Source: a bacterium
GTDB lineage: Bacteria > JAHJDO01
Direction of reading: 5' to 3'
Length of the DNA: 39,868 nucleotides
NCBI GenBank assembly: GCA_018812485.1
Contig: JAHJDO010000137.1
Location: 1-39,868 of the forward strand
The translations under genes and the position numbers were made by a program. Below the pieces are notes generated by a model that was not told the DNA's origin, made no database searches, and saw nothing but the letters and a program-made list of their open reading frames with translations. Shown in pieces: positions 20,601-35,600 of this stretch; the first letter of the stretch is position 1, and the number at the start of each line of letters is the position of its first letter.

Positions 20601-23600
20601 TCTAGTCGAATTTTCCCTCTTATACCAGAAGCGTAGTAACTTATCGATTTTAGTGCTATGTAATACGTTCTGGCTATTTCTTCATACCTTAATCCACGCA
20701 GGAATCCCTCGAGTATTTCTTGTTCCTTGGTTTCCAAAGGTGATTTTACCATTCCTAAAATACCTGCTTTGGTGAGCTTCTCCCGTGGTGAACCACCTTC
20801 CCAAAGAAGCTTATTGTTGAGGGTACCTAATATGAGGCTCAACGTTGTATATTCCAGACCTATTTCTTCTTTAAGTCGTTCATCAACCCATCCACGAAGG
20901 AGTCCAATAAATACCAGTCGCTCTTCTTGAGTAAGCTTTGCAGCTAAATACCCTGTAGCCACTAATGGATCGTAAGCAGAATCCGTCGAGCCAGGCGCCA
21001 CTCTACTACCATCCGCTCCAGACGTATCTTCAGTGAAAGCCCTATCTCCTACAACCATTGCCACTCCTATGGGTAAGGCAGTCAACACTGTACTGCCCAG
21101 CGACATCAAGGTAGGGCTGTTTATACCTATCAAAGCCAATCTTTCCAGCAACATCATAAGGAGAGAACTTACTGGTACAGTAAGAAATTCTGGAGCAAAC
21201 CATAGAATCAATATAACAAACGCCGTAATTAAAGATAGGGCGGGAACTACAAGCAAAAACGTAACTCGACTGACCCGTCTCAAAACAGTCGTGCACCGGT
21301 CAAATTTCTTTGATGCCGCATCGGGACCAAATAATATTTTCCCGATTCGATAAAAAATCGCAACACAAGACAATAGAAATGTAAGAACGCCTATGGATGC
21401 AATAAATGGCTGAATATTGGTAAGTGTAAAACTATATAGAAAAGCGCTAAAGTCAATAATATATGGGACAATAGGCTCGATAAGGAATAGCATTGCAGGT
21501 ATTGCCAGCCATAAACTCCATGGGAGAAAACGCATGGCTCGTTTAGATTTCTTCAGCGTTTCTTTTATTTCTTCTTCCGTATATGAGAAAAATGCCGTAT
21601 TTAATGCATTTTCTACGCTACCCAATAATTTCCTTATTAGTCTATCATCCTTAGAAACATTCTCACATATTTCATTTAATACCTTAATCTTTATACGTAG
21701 TTCATCCTTCTCTGCATTCATATTACGAACCGCTTTGATAGTATAGCGGTATATCAATCCAAGCGTGAGAACATAGTAACCTGTCAGTATAGCAACGAAG
21801 AAATTTCTGGCTGAAGGAGGAACCATGGAATATAACAAAAGGCCAATGCCCGTAAGAAATAAAGTGCGGATAGTAGACGGATGTCTAAGGAATGCTGAAA
21901 GCTTTTGGGAAATGATAGACATCAATATAGTGACGCCAAGCAAGCCCAACACCCCAATCCCAACCCAGTGTAAAGTAGTTAAGCTGCTCTTAAACTCACT
22001 AACAGTCTGCCAGATAGCCGAAAGATCCAACTGCTGTGGCACATACTGCGTCAGTCCTGATAAAATAGACCCGGAATCAAAACCAAAATTAAAATCAAGT
22101 TTAAAATCAGTGCGATTGAAGATATCGGTACCAAACATGTTTGTCAATCCACCCAGCGTAAGGCCAGCGAACAAACTAATAGGTTCATATTCATCCAAGG
22201 TCAGTTCCTCATACAGTTCTTCATCCTCACGAGGTTCCCTTTTTGCGCTATGCATGGATACTAATGGTAAAAGTGAAGGTACTATTGCTTCTTTATCTCT
22301 CAATTCCTTTTCTCGTCGTAACGTTTCAAGTCTCTGATTCAATGCTTCAACCTGAGGCGTGTTGCCTATAAGTATGGCTATTTTAATCATATGAGTAAGA
22401 ATATATATTTTTTGATCTATATCCTCCAATCCAAACTTATAGGCTACTGACCATGCGTATCTTGCTTCTGCTCGAATCTCTCGATCTAAAGATCCTAACT
22501 TATCAGGATGTTCAGGATATTGGTCTACTACCCAGTCTAAAAACTCAGTTATTCCCCCACCTGGACCTAAAAGATTATCAGGGATACTACCATCTTCTAT
22601 GGCCCGGTTAATCTTTTCAATCAGTAAAATACGGTCTTCCGCATAAAGAGAGATAAAAAGAATTTTCAATGCATCTATATCCCCTTCTGTTATAATATCT
22701 CCACCTTCATCTACCGGCCCAATAATCTGCCTCTTTTCTTTCAATCTCTTTACAATCTCAGCAAAATGCACTATATCAACTCCCCATTCACCTGTTACTG
22801 CTTGCGTTTTTATGTCTACTAAAGATAAAACCTCTTCTGCAGTCACTTTGATCTGGTTCTCTCTTAACCTAACCAAAGCATCTTTTAAATAGACAAATCC
22901 AATCTCCTTTACTAAAGATAAAAACTCTGTTTCAGTCACATAGAGATCTCTCTCTCTTAACTCATCCAAAGCATATTGAACAGGGACAAATCTACTCTCC
23001 TTTACAGCCAGCGCATTGACAAGTTCTCTGTTCAACTCCCATACTCTTCCTTCTCCCCCTGACCTTGCCACCCTCTTGGCGCTTAAAGCTCTTTGATTAT
23101 CTTTGTCAGTTAATAAATACGAGTGCAGTTTAGACCTACTCCAACCGAGTGTCTCGTGAAATGTTTCCACCACTTCGCGAAGACGCACTCTCTTCGCAGA
23201 TTCACTTGTTACCTCGTATGAAAAAACCCACCCTTTCCCCTCTTCTGGTATTTCAGCATCAAGGTCGCCTTGCCTTGCCCATCGCTGTACACTATCGAGT
23301 GCCCTATTTATGATTTCTGCATATTCAACATCAGTATGGTCTCTCTCCTCAACTTCTCGAATCGGAAGAAGCAACAATCCTTCACTGAGTCTTTCAGCCA
23401 TCTCTGGAGTAAACTGGCCTTCAAAGATGGCGTCCATAACATTAACTTTTTCCCCACCTGACTCTGTGATAATATATTGCCTAGGCTTCATTTTTCGTGT
23501 CGAGGCAAATAGCCATATCCCGCCACCGAGCAAGGCAGGTTTGAGAAAATCACTGATTGCATTAGCCTGGTTATGCGGTAAATTACCCGACAGGATAGAA

Positions 23601-26600
23601 ATAATACCAAGTCCTGCTTCAATAGCGAGAATACTGACAAAAATAGCGTATACTGGCTGAGCGTCGACTACTTGCTTAATTTTTTTAAACAAAGAAACCA
23701 CAGATGCCCAAAGAGAGGACAGGCGGGATGGCTGCATCATAAGGTGAGATTCAGGTATAAATGAGTGTTCCGGCCCGGCACGTTTCCGCATCCATCTCTG
23801 CCAGAGTAAAACGCCTATGCGAACTGCCACAAAAGCGAGTGCCAGTGCCCCCAAGACGATTACCAAGTCAGGGATCCCATGAACCCATTGTTTAGTAAGC
23901 CCCTCGCTAAATGGCTGCATCTTGCCGAGCAGATTGGAGCCACCCACGGCCATAATCATTGCATTTATATTTCTATTGGCTAATCCGCTCCCTCCATCAT
24001 ATCCTGGTTCATCGGGATACGTCGCAGGCAATCCCAGAACAGTTAAGACTTCTGAAGCAACCAGTCCTGCTTGAAATCTCTTCTCCAGAAAAAGTTTTCC
24101 TAAAATACCAGAGATATAAAAGCGTATAGTTTGTACCTGAACCCCCAAATTGTCTGCTATCTCTTGATTGGTTAAACCTCTTCCCAAAAGAGCTAACACT
24201 TTTGTCTCTGGTTTATCAAGATCCCAAACACCATCTTTGTAATAGTCAATTGCTGGTCTCTCTATTATCCCTTTCTTAACTGCAATAAGCACTGCTTGAC
24301 AGCAGTCTGAGGCCTTTAGCTTATCTACAATTAAACGCACACGGTTTCCAACTTCTATCTTTTCGATAAATAATGCTTTTGCTATCTCTGGATAGGATAA
24401 GTTTTTTGCAACCAATCGTAAAATCAGTATATATATAAATTCAATCCCGATTTCAAGAATTCCTTTTGATATTCCTTGTAAATTTCGATCTACTCTCTCA
24501 AGTTTTCCTTTAACACCAATAACACCAAATACTATTCCAGCAGCCATAGTAGCTAAAGGCCGCATAGATATAATTTGCAATTGGACATTTGTATCCCTGC
24601 CAAATTCTAAAAAGTATACCTTCATTTCAGTACCGTCCATGTCTATAACAATAATCCTGAGATGAGAAGATCTGCTTTGTTTCATCCACGTCTCAATAGC
24701 TTGCCGTATTTTAAACAGGCTACCATTATCTCCTTGGGATAATCCAAGAACAGATATCCCACTTATTTTGCTATTAGCTAAGAGATCTATCATGTGTTTT
24801 CTGGTGGATTGATTTCGGGTAATGAGTACTATTCCTGCCTTTCTCGATAGACCCTCTAAAGAAGGAAGAGCTACCGTTTCTTTTCTTGCACTCCTATATC
24901 TATTAACTAACTCTAGAAAAGATACTCGTTCTATAGGTTCCAATGAACTAGCCGGAGATAAGACAGCCATGGCGCCTACTAATCCTGGCAACCCTAACCC
25001 TAAGCCAGACAGCGAAACAGGCAAAGGCACAGGTTGAGATACCCCTGCTAAACTATTGGCACAAAGTGTTACCAAAATAACCAACAATATAAAAACTGAG
25101 GCCCCTATCAAGAAACATTTCCTTATCATACTTGAATAGTATTCTCCATAAGAAGCCATTTTCTCTGCCAAGCCATCGTAATAGTGAACGCTTGCAGGGT
25201 CTTGAGCTAAAACGGATTTTACCCTATATTCACGTTCTATATCTATCACATTTCTCCGCATATCTATGAAGGGTCTTATAACTAGATTTAAAATACCACC
25301 TACCATGGCAATAGCGAAACTAACAGCCCCGGGCCTTTCATCAGTTGAAGGTATAGGGATCCCGATAGTCCTACCTTGAGGTCTCTGGAGACTTTCTATC
25401 ACTTCCGGAGCAGCCAGTGCTACATACACTCTTTTATTCAACCCTAGCTTACTTCTGATAAAACTAATATAATTTCGGAGAGTATCTCTACCAATTCCAA
25501 GTTTTTGCGCTATCTGTGGATTGGTCAAGCCTTTTGCCAGACAAGACAGTACATCTAATTCTCTTGGAGTAAGTTCTTTAGCTCCGATTTCACAATAGGA
25601 AATCTCTTCTGGTCTCTCCACCAATCCCATCTTAACTGCCTCAATTGCTGTTGCTACACGATTTCCTACACCAAGCTTTCTTAAAATTGCAGTTATACGT
25701 TTTCTAACTCTGCCTTCTGTGATATGTAAGTTTTCTACTATCTCTGGATTAGTCTTGCCTTGTACTAACAGCTTAAGAATTTCAATTTCCAAGGGAAGCA
25801 GCCCATCGTCTTGTTCCTCTTGTTCCTCATAAAGTTTTATCACTTCAGGAGCGACGATTGCTACCTGAATCCTATTCACGATTTTGACTCGAAACTCATT
25901 CTCATCACTCCCTTTAAGTTTCTGTATAAGAGAACTTACACGGGTACTTACTGTCCCTTCCGTAATTCCAAGTTCTTGTGATATCTCTAAATTAGTCATA
26001 CCTCTTGCCAGATAAGGCAGTACCCTTACTTCCATTGGGATAAGTCTTCTAATATTATCTCTATTATAGTGAATCTCTGGTCTTTCCATTATACCGTTTT
26101 CTATTGCCTTTATTACTGCTGCAGCGCGATTCAAAACTCCCAATTTATGCAAAATTAGAGACCCACGGTTTGCTATCGTTCCTCGGCTAATGGATAGTTT
26201 TATCCCTATTTCTTTATAAGTCCATCCTTCAGCTATCCACCTCAATATCAAAACATCTCTCTTAGTCAAAGCAGATAATTGCCTTTGCAAATCTCGCTGT
26301 GCCTCTATAAGCATTAGTGCAAGAGCATGGCTTTCCAAACCAGGTAATGCATCCGTTCCTTTACCATATCCTCTGCCATTTGATCCTTCATCTATTGGCA
26401 CACCTCCTTCTTGCAAAACCCCTATATCTGGATAGTCCTCAGCTGTTAATCCCTTCCTCTGCAGTCCAGCCGCCACCACTGCCACTCCAATACTACTAAT
26501 TACCGCCAGATACGGCGCTGCCCTCAAAAGAAAATTACTGCTTACCTGGACGATATGCACCAGGCTATTCGTATCAACCCCTGTAAGATACGCAGCCATG

Positions 26601-29600
26601 CCTAATCCTATTACTACGCCACCCAAAAGTAATGCGTTCGCGATCAAGGCCTGTCCTCTCTTACCAGAACCACTTACCCGATACAAAACTAATTTTGCCC
26701 AGTTGATCAATGCCGGATGAGTTGGTCGCCTCTTACGGAGTAAGTCTAATGCGTCTTCATCTCCTATCTGACTCCCCCTATCATGTGCCGACCAGAAAAC
26801 TCTGCTAGCGTCCCTATAGATATCTCTTAAATCCATCCTCTTTACATAAGTTTCCAATACCCCTGATTGCTTATCTAATGCATCAAGCATGTCTTTTAGG
26901 CTTAACAATACCTGGATAGGATTTCCCGAATTCGCGATGAGAATGGCAATAAAATCAATGCTAAATATCGGTATCTCTCTTTGAATTACTCTTAATGCGC
27001 CGGCATCGAAATAATTGTTCCTCTCATCCTCAGAAAAATAGCAATTAACCAGCCTTTGGCAGAGGCTAAGAGGAACTATATCTTCAAATTGTTCTCCCAA
27101 TACATTTGACCATGCGGTTTTTCTATCTTGAACCGATGGCCTCTCTTTTCCAATCGCTAAGTCAATCTCTTTTTTGATGGCGAGTTCTTTTTCGCTCATT
27201 TCACCCGCCGTTTTTTCAGCCGACCTAAACTCCACCCTTGTATCCTGCTCCATTTTTGGAAAGTCATATTTGACTAAAAGCTTTTCCAAAAGCGCATCTC
27301 TTTTTTTAGCTAAATTTTCAGCTAAAGAAAGGGCCCTGTAATTCATCTTGTGGTGGGTTACTAGCAGAGAAACATAAAAGACCAAAATCACTGGAATTGA
27401 TATGAGCGCTACTAAAGGAGAGGTAAGTACGCTAACTAAAATACCAGGTACAAATTGAGCACCTATAAAGCCAACTCCACCTAAAATTAAACCATTAACA
27501 ATAAATCCTATAGCTACTCCCACTGCACTAATATTGGCTGCCGCACCCATATTCTTTAACCCATGTCTCCAGCCGTCAAAAAAGTGACCGCCTATAAACG
27601 CTATGAAGCGTGAAAATGGAAAATACAAAATACTTCCTATCACTAAAGCCAATGGCAAGCCTAAAGCAGTTATTCCGCTTAAAAAGCCGAGTGAGAAAAG
27701 ATTACTAGCCACGAAAATAATCCCTACGCCCGCGACTACTCCAAGTAACCCAAGTAGAGTAATATCTTCTTCGGTCTTTAACCATTTATTCGGCGTTACC
27801 TCAACTCCATGTGTTTCCAGCCATTCCTTTACCCATGCCATCTGCCCGCTGGAATGCTTATCTGGTGCTCCTCCTCTACTTGTTCCCGCTCGTGCCTTCA
27901 GGCGTGTATTTTCTACATCTTCAGCCGCCATCATTGCCACTCCAAGGGGTAAGGCCGTCAACACTGTACTGCCTAGCGACACCAAAGTCAGAGTGTTTAT
28001 CCCTGCTTGTCCGGCAAGAGGTAACAGCTGGTCAATCTGGGTAAATCCCCATTTGATTCCGAGAGCTAATAACACACCAACACCAACCAACAATAACCCC
28101 CTAATAACCACAATTACAAGCCCAATTCCCTGCCACCCCCTGATACGGATTCGATGAGCCTCTAATCCCTTTCTCTTAAATGCCAGATCAACAAGAGCTT
28201 TAACCTCTATTCCCCAGACTATTCGTCGTCCGCCAGCGAGCCGTATCCCAGTCTCATTCAACAATTCTTGTACATCTCCCTCCACCCTCCACCTGCTCTC
28301 CCCGGGAAAGGAAGGAGGTAGCGGCACCATTGCGTCAAATGGATCTATATGTTCGAAACCGGGTGTGCCAGTAACTGTAATATCTGCTCTATACCGTGGC
28401 TTAGGTATTTCAACCTTTGACGAACGCTGTAAAACAGCTAACGAATGTTGTGCTACAACCCAATAGATGCGCAATGCAATAAGTACTATGGAAAATTTCA
28501 ATGTTATTTTCAATAGCCTATTGCCCCAGGATGGCCAATCAAAATTCATCAATGAGGATATCTGGGTCAAAGAAGAGGGAATATCAGATAATGGTGCTGA
28601 TAGGACAGGCTGTGCGGCAAACAATGGTAAGACTAAAAAGACGAGAGGTATTCCAATCAAAGCGAATCTTCTAATTGGCGGAGCGCGTGAATATATTACA
28701 GAAACTACGCCTAATGCCACCAAAAGACCTAAAGCCCCGACCGCTACAGGCCCGGCAAGGCCTGCGGTTAATAAGACTGCTGCCACTGTAATCCCTACTA
28801 AACCAGTAGAAGAAACCGTTTTCTTTTCAGGCCCAATAAAAACAGCCTTTATAGTTTTTATTCCGTCACCCCATATTCCAGCAAGACGTAGTCTTTGCCC
28901 CATCATATCCCTAAGATAATCTCTAATTGCCGGGACTAGCTTATAATTATGCTGCTGTAAATAAGGCCTTAAAATCAAAAATCCAACAAACAACGCACCA
29001 AAACCAACAACCCACATCCACCAGTTGAAAGATAAAATATCCGGAAAAACGTCCTGTCCCTGCACAATAAAATCCTTCACACCCCGGCTAAGAAAATCCT
29101 GCACTCCTCCAATGGCACCCACGCCCATCATGACCCCTGCTGCTCTATCTTCAACAATAGCCCCATCATCATCATCGAAATTAGGAGCCTCAGCCTGCCC
29201 AATAGACTCTAGTGCTTGCCTACCTCTATCTGTCTGGCTAAGAATCTCTGTAACTAACTCCCGAACTTCTGGGCTCGGGTCAGTTAAAAGAGGAATCCTA
29301 ATATCACCTGTCAGGGTACTGCTAATCAACACTCCATTGAGAAAGCCCAGGTCTATTTCTCTAAGTATCGAAAGCAGCATAATCTTTATCCCAGGTTCTC
29401 CTTTAAATGTATCTTGCTGAAAAAGAACTTTTAAATTTGTCTCATCCAGCTCTATAAGTACCTCTGTTACTCTATCAACTACCCCATCAACTTTTTCTAT
29501 TCCTGCTCCACCTAAGCTTAAATATGCTTCTCTTAGTAACAAGGCATGTCTTAAGAATTCGGCTAAAACCGGCATTTTTCTACGCCACTTACCCATCCGG

Positions 29601-32600
29601 TTAAACATAAGTTCATAAAATCTCATGCGGTTTTCTATTATTAAAATAGTGTTGTTTCTTGTAACATCGCTCATTCCGGGTAATAAAGAGCGCACCCTCT
29701 CTATATCCAATCCATAGACAAGGCTAATAATCTCTTGGCTGACCCGTTCTAAACTAACTGTATTTTGGGAATCCGTATATATCTTTAACATGGTGCAGAG
29801 CGCTTCCAAATGTAAAAGAGTATCTTCTTTCCCTTCAGCTTCTTTAATTACACATTCCAATAAGACTATCTTATATTCAGCAGGATATTGCTCATTAGCC
29901 ATAAAGGCGTGCCAACTAGTAGAGGAGTCTATACTAAAATCACCTCGCTCACTTCCTGCTAAAATCTCTGAACCTTCATTTAAACAATCGTATTCCCAAT
30001 CTTCCAGTATCCCACTTTCAACCCAATCAGTCCAATTTTCGGCACTCAACCTTGATCCTTCACCTGACGCTAATCTAAAAATGCCAAATAAAAACATGGC
30101 ACGGCCATATACTGGTACTGCCGTATCTTTTAAAAACGCCTCTATTGCTGGCCTGCCTTTTTCGGTTAACGTCTTTACACGATCTACTACCAGCCATTTT
30201 ACATCATCGACTAATGCTACGATTCCCTGAGTAAGTTTTGTATACTGGGGTAGCCCCATGCGCTCTTCTAATTTTGTCACACTTGCACCTGACCTAAAGG
30301 CAAGACCTAAAATACCGCCGAGCTCTTCCAACGAATAGCAACTAACCTCATCAGGTGTAATTAAATCAGCTAAAGTTTTATCTACTCCTTTTATCCCTAC
30401 AGGGGCTTTCTTAACTCCAAGAAGGCCGACAAAAAGCATCCTTACTGCAAAATGATATTCTCTTGGACTCCTGCTTCTATCAGTAACAATATGGTTTCTA
30501 ACATAACTTTTAGCCGATACTAACCTCTCCTGTAAAGACACCCTACTATCACCAGATATCGCAGCGTCGAGCTTTCCAGCAAAAACTTTATCAAAATAAT
30601 CTTCTTCTTGTAAGATACTCTCAAACTCACTTTCAGATACGGCCAATGCAGAAACCGTGCGGCTGAGATAAGGTAGAGCAACTGCCAAAGGAATCTCGTA
30701 GACCCTGAATTCCTCTATTACTTCTCTCAAATTTACTATTGTTGTCATACGTGGATATCTGTTAGAGAAGACAAATATTAAGATCTCATAAAGAAGAACA
30801 TCATATCTTCTTTTGTGCAATGAAGGTGTAATACGTTTTTGTAAGGCCGCGACTTCAGATCCAGACAAACCTAACCTTCTCTGGATAACTGCGATTACTG
30901 TCTCAGGATCTGGTTTCTTTCTGTCCTGAGCCAACCCATTTAGATATGTTTCTATGCTAATTAAGCCATTTATAAGCTTATTGAACTCAGCATGCCAATC
31001 TCTAATTCTAAATAGAAGTTCTTTTCTTTGCTCTAATTGTCTTCTATAGGCAACATCAATAGCTTCATCTCCTTCTATAAAAATAAGTTTTGGCGTTAAA
31101 AAGCTGCTTATCTCTTCCTGGCTATATACTCCTGATTTAGCGAAAAAGGTTAGCGCTTTGACCAAGCTATCTTTTAAATCTAATCCTGCAACGCTTTCAA
31201 TACTATGGCCTTCAGCTATTTCTCGCACTAATCTTGATAAGCCAATAAGCCCGAACACCTGAGAGACAAGATGCCTTATCTCCAAAGACAACTTTCTACT
31301 CAGGGCAGTCTGTCCACCTTTACCTACAAAACTGGCCATTGCCCAGCCCCTCTTAATTTCTAGACCTGCTCTTTGAAAAACACTGGGGTCTTTAAGATCT
31401 TTTGCCCAACATAGATATGCTGCATCCAAAGGTAAGCTTTCTGTGAGAGCATCTCTTGCCAAGGAATAGCCCACAGATATCATCATTATAGTATCTTTAT
31501 CAGTAGCTATCCCGTGAAACTCCCTGCTTAGATCACTCAAATCCAGACCTGGAGATACTGACCCGTTAGAAACCATCCTTATTCTGCCATCAGTTAGAAA
31601 CTCTCCTAAAAAGTTCTCTTCTCTTACTTTCGGATGCTGGAGTAATTCGCTCAAATCTCTTACATCGTAATTATCGTCGATTGGCCCCTCGTTAGCTGAA
31701 ATAACTACCTTGTAGCCGAGTCTTAAGACCTCCCGTACTAAAACCATATTATAGATGACCTCTCCGGCATTATTTATATTGAAGATTACGGTCTTATTTT
31801 GTCTCTCCCCTTCTGGCACTACCAGTAATCGCTCGACGATATCCTCTGCCTCATCCACGGCTATGTACGCCTTACTTGCAATTAAATTTAATAGTTCATC
31901 CGTAATTTTGCCCTCACGTATAGAAGCAACAACTGAGCTGAATTTTCTTACTGCAAAACTCAGTTCATCATCCGCATCCTCTGGTATAAACCTGTCAAAT
32001 ATACTGATATTGGACAATGCAGATATCTTTATGGCTAGCTCTAACCTCTTTCCGGCATCCTGAGTTTTATCTAGAGTACCTATTAAAACCTCTGCAACCT
32101 CTATTACCTTTTCATCTTCTTCTCTCTTTATCAGTTGAAAGGGTGACTTTGCATAGACCCAGATAATCTGTCCAATAAATGCCTTAACCTGATGTAAAGT
32201 AAAGTCATCTAACATCGGGTCTTTAACGACCATTTCAATCGTTTCCATAATTCTATCGCCAAACTCATCAGTAAATTGCCTATCTTTATTCAACCTTAAC
32301 AACAAGTCACTGGCCACATAAACACCCAACCTTGCCTGCTCTAATAACATATCGATTACCTTCGCTTCTTCACCTGCTCTTTTAATCTCACCAAAAGATA
32401 AATGCCTGGCCCTCCTACTAATTAGACTAAAACGTGAAAGAGCAGCCCGGTCTCTACATCTTACCCCCATTATGCCTTTTTCACCTTTCTCTAACGCAGG
32501 ATCAACAACAAAACCAATGATCTCTCTTCCTTCAGGGACACTCCCATAAGGATAAACCTGCTCGTCCCGCAATAACGGAATATCATCAATGTTAACTCTT

Positions 32601-35600
32601 GGATAGAATCTGCAATTTGCTGCCGTAACCCTTGATAACTTACATTCTTCCTCTACCTGTGTATCAACTAAGTACACAAGCGGATTAAGCACCACATTTC
32701 GTCCAACTACAGTCTGGCCTAATAAGACAACGTGTGAATGTATTACTGTACCCGGCGCTATTTCAACTCCATCAGCAATATAAATAGTGCTGAGTTCCCC
32801 CTCTATCCTAACGCCGTTAGCTACGAGTTTATTATAAAGGGTTTTATTGACAGAAAGTGGCTGCAGGCCTATTGTCGCAAGACCCATAGTGGACATAACT
32901 TCTCCGGATCGTCCACGACGAAAACGCTTTTCATCTGGGCCTCTACCTATAATCACTCTTCTTCGAACTTTTTCTCCATCTCCAATCTCGGCATTAATCA
33001 GTACTGCATTTGCAACACGGCAAGCTCTGCCAACTGCTGTCCCTCGTCTAATGACTACACCACCTCTTCCGTCTATATGCGTATCTTTTCCTATAGCACA
33101 TCGGCCTAAATAAATCAGGCCAGTCGAGGCATCTAAAACAATCCCTTTTGATTCAAAACAATCTGCTATGCCTTCTACTAAAGGTCCCTGGAATTCTTCA
33201 GGATAAATATAAATATTTTCGTCACCCATAATAGTTACACCTTTTGCTCTTAAAACTGCTATAAGGTCTGGCCGGTCTTTCAGACAAACTGTCTCACCTG
33301 AAACCTCTTTATCTGCCATTATTATATCTTCTGGTCGTATAGGCAGATTAACCAGCAGCAATGGTGAGTGAGAAGGGATGTTTTGAAGGCCCCATACTTT
33401 TAACGAGTCTTTTAGTGTCAAACAATGTATACATGCTTTTTCACGCCACTCGCCCTGCCATAGACTTTCCATATTACCCTGTCCCATGGCAAAGACACAG
33501 ACAGTATTTTCATCATTATATTCTCTTAAAAACTCTGTGCTTAAGTCAGCAGGTGGAGTGGCAAACATAGCTGCACCGGACGAAATCACCTTAAGCCGCT
33601 CTTCGCCGTATTTCTTAAAATATCCTCTTTCTCTGAATTCTTCGAGTAATGATTTGCTATCCTCTCGAGTCATATCATTTATTACAGGTACATCGCGGCT
33701 GGCAATAACAACATTAAAACCAAGTGCTAATAAAAATCCAACCAGTAACATGACCAAGACTGTCTCGCCTGCATTGTCAGTCAATATGATTATCTTGGGC
33801 CGTTTGCTGTCATCAATCCTCTCATCATCATCAGACCAACCATTATTTTCTTTTACTCTTTCAAATTCCAATTTGGCAGCGCCTACGATCTCAAAAAATT
33901 CATCAATGTCGCTCTCGTAAAAGCCTTTTTCAAGCCCCTCCTCTATCTTATCTACCATCCATGCCTTTTCATCAAACCCTGCTTCTTGCGCCTCTTGCTG
34001 GAACTTAGGGTCACCGAAATCCATAGCATTTGCTATTGCACAAAGCAAAGACAACCTCTCCAATTTTCTATGCATCCACACCAACCTGCGTATATAATAA
34101 TCAGGCTGTTTCAGAGTCAAATCTGCTCCGTATCTATCCCAGAGCTTTTGCACTACTGGAAGTTTTTCTCTATACGCACCTAAAGGAGAGCTCTGAACAT
34201 CTTCAGGAATATCCCATCCTGAGAACGGTTTTAACTCATCATGAAATGCAGAGAATATTTCCAACGCTGCCGAATTCGCCCTGTATTTTTCCATCTCAAA
34301 AAAATCTTCCAAACCAAATATCTCCTGCCTCAGCCTTTCTGCTACACAGTATAAAGCAAAAGTCGGCTTAGCTACATAAGTAGGCTCGTAAGCCATGGCA
34401 AATATCTCTGCATAGAAACGACACATCCTGCCGTAAAAATCATCTTCCCTATTAGGTATACGTAACGAATCAGGCCGCGGGGAACCTGATGGATACTGTA
34501 TATCCACTAAATCAGAAATCGCCGCATACATTGACTCTTCTATACCATGGACCAACCCATCCCTTTCTCTATAGGTCTTTACATTGGGCATGTCCTGGCG
34601 CAGAGACTCAAATCCCTTATTTAATGCGGAAAGCAACGTCTTAACTTTATCTGTATCTTCTATTAAAGCAGCAAAACTTTGTTTGAACTTTTCTTTATCC
34701 ATTGGTGCTTGACTATAATCCTCTTCTGATAAGATACGGCACCTCTTTTGCCATAGCCTTTCCAGATTTTCCTCTGAAAGAAAATCATCGAGAAAGTCAT
34801 CAGTATAACTTTCTCTTAACTCTTCTGGCACTTGGTCCCTTAATCCCTCAGGCAATGTCCTTGCCATACTTACATATGCGTCAATAAATAAGTCTACAAC
34901 TGCCTGTTCCTTTAACGTGAGGCCTGCATATAACTCTCTTAGATAACGACCGCGTACATTTAGAGGTAAAAATGTCCAGTGGCCGCTTCTCAGAATATCA
35001 GCCATACCTCCGCCTGTGCCAGTATAAAAAGGCGTTCCCAATATTCTCTTAATGATCGAGCTTTCACTTGTAACACGCTCCAGGTCCATCAAAAGATAAA
35101 CTTCTACTCCCTCAATAGTCAATCTTAAAATATCACCTGAGCGAGAAACGTCTTGCAAAATAACCAGCATCATTTCTTCTGGAATACTCCCTCTAAGATC
35201 TTCAGGCATTTCCTGCCATATACGATCAGCTGTTACATGTACACCTTCAATAAATGTCTCTCTTAAAAATCTTAAAAATCCGTCCCTTAACTCAAGAGAT
35301 ACACCAGAAGGAATCCTTTCTTCAGGTGAAACCGACTGGGTTTCAGTCTCCCGGGTCCTATAAGTATGAAGGACCCGAGTTATTAGAATTAATGCTGCTA
35401 TTACTATGCCTGTTACTATAACAACCGCCAGCAACACTGCTAGTATTGCCAATACCCCTTCCTGATTCAACCTCACCAAGTCAGATGCCTGTTCAAAGAA
35501 ACCCTGGAGAGTCGGCCAGCTAGATGAAATGTCAGGAAAATCCTGAGCTCCTCCAAGAAAATTCGGCAACTGGCTTAAGGTACTGAAACCACTAACAGCT

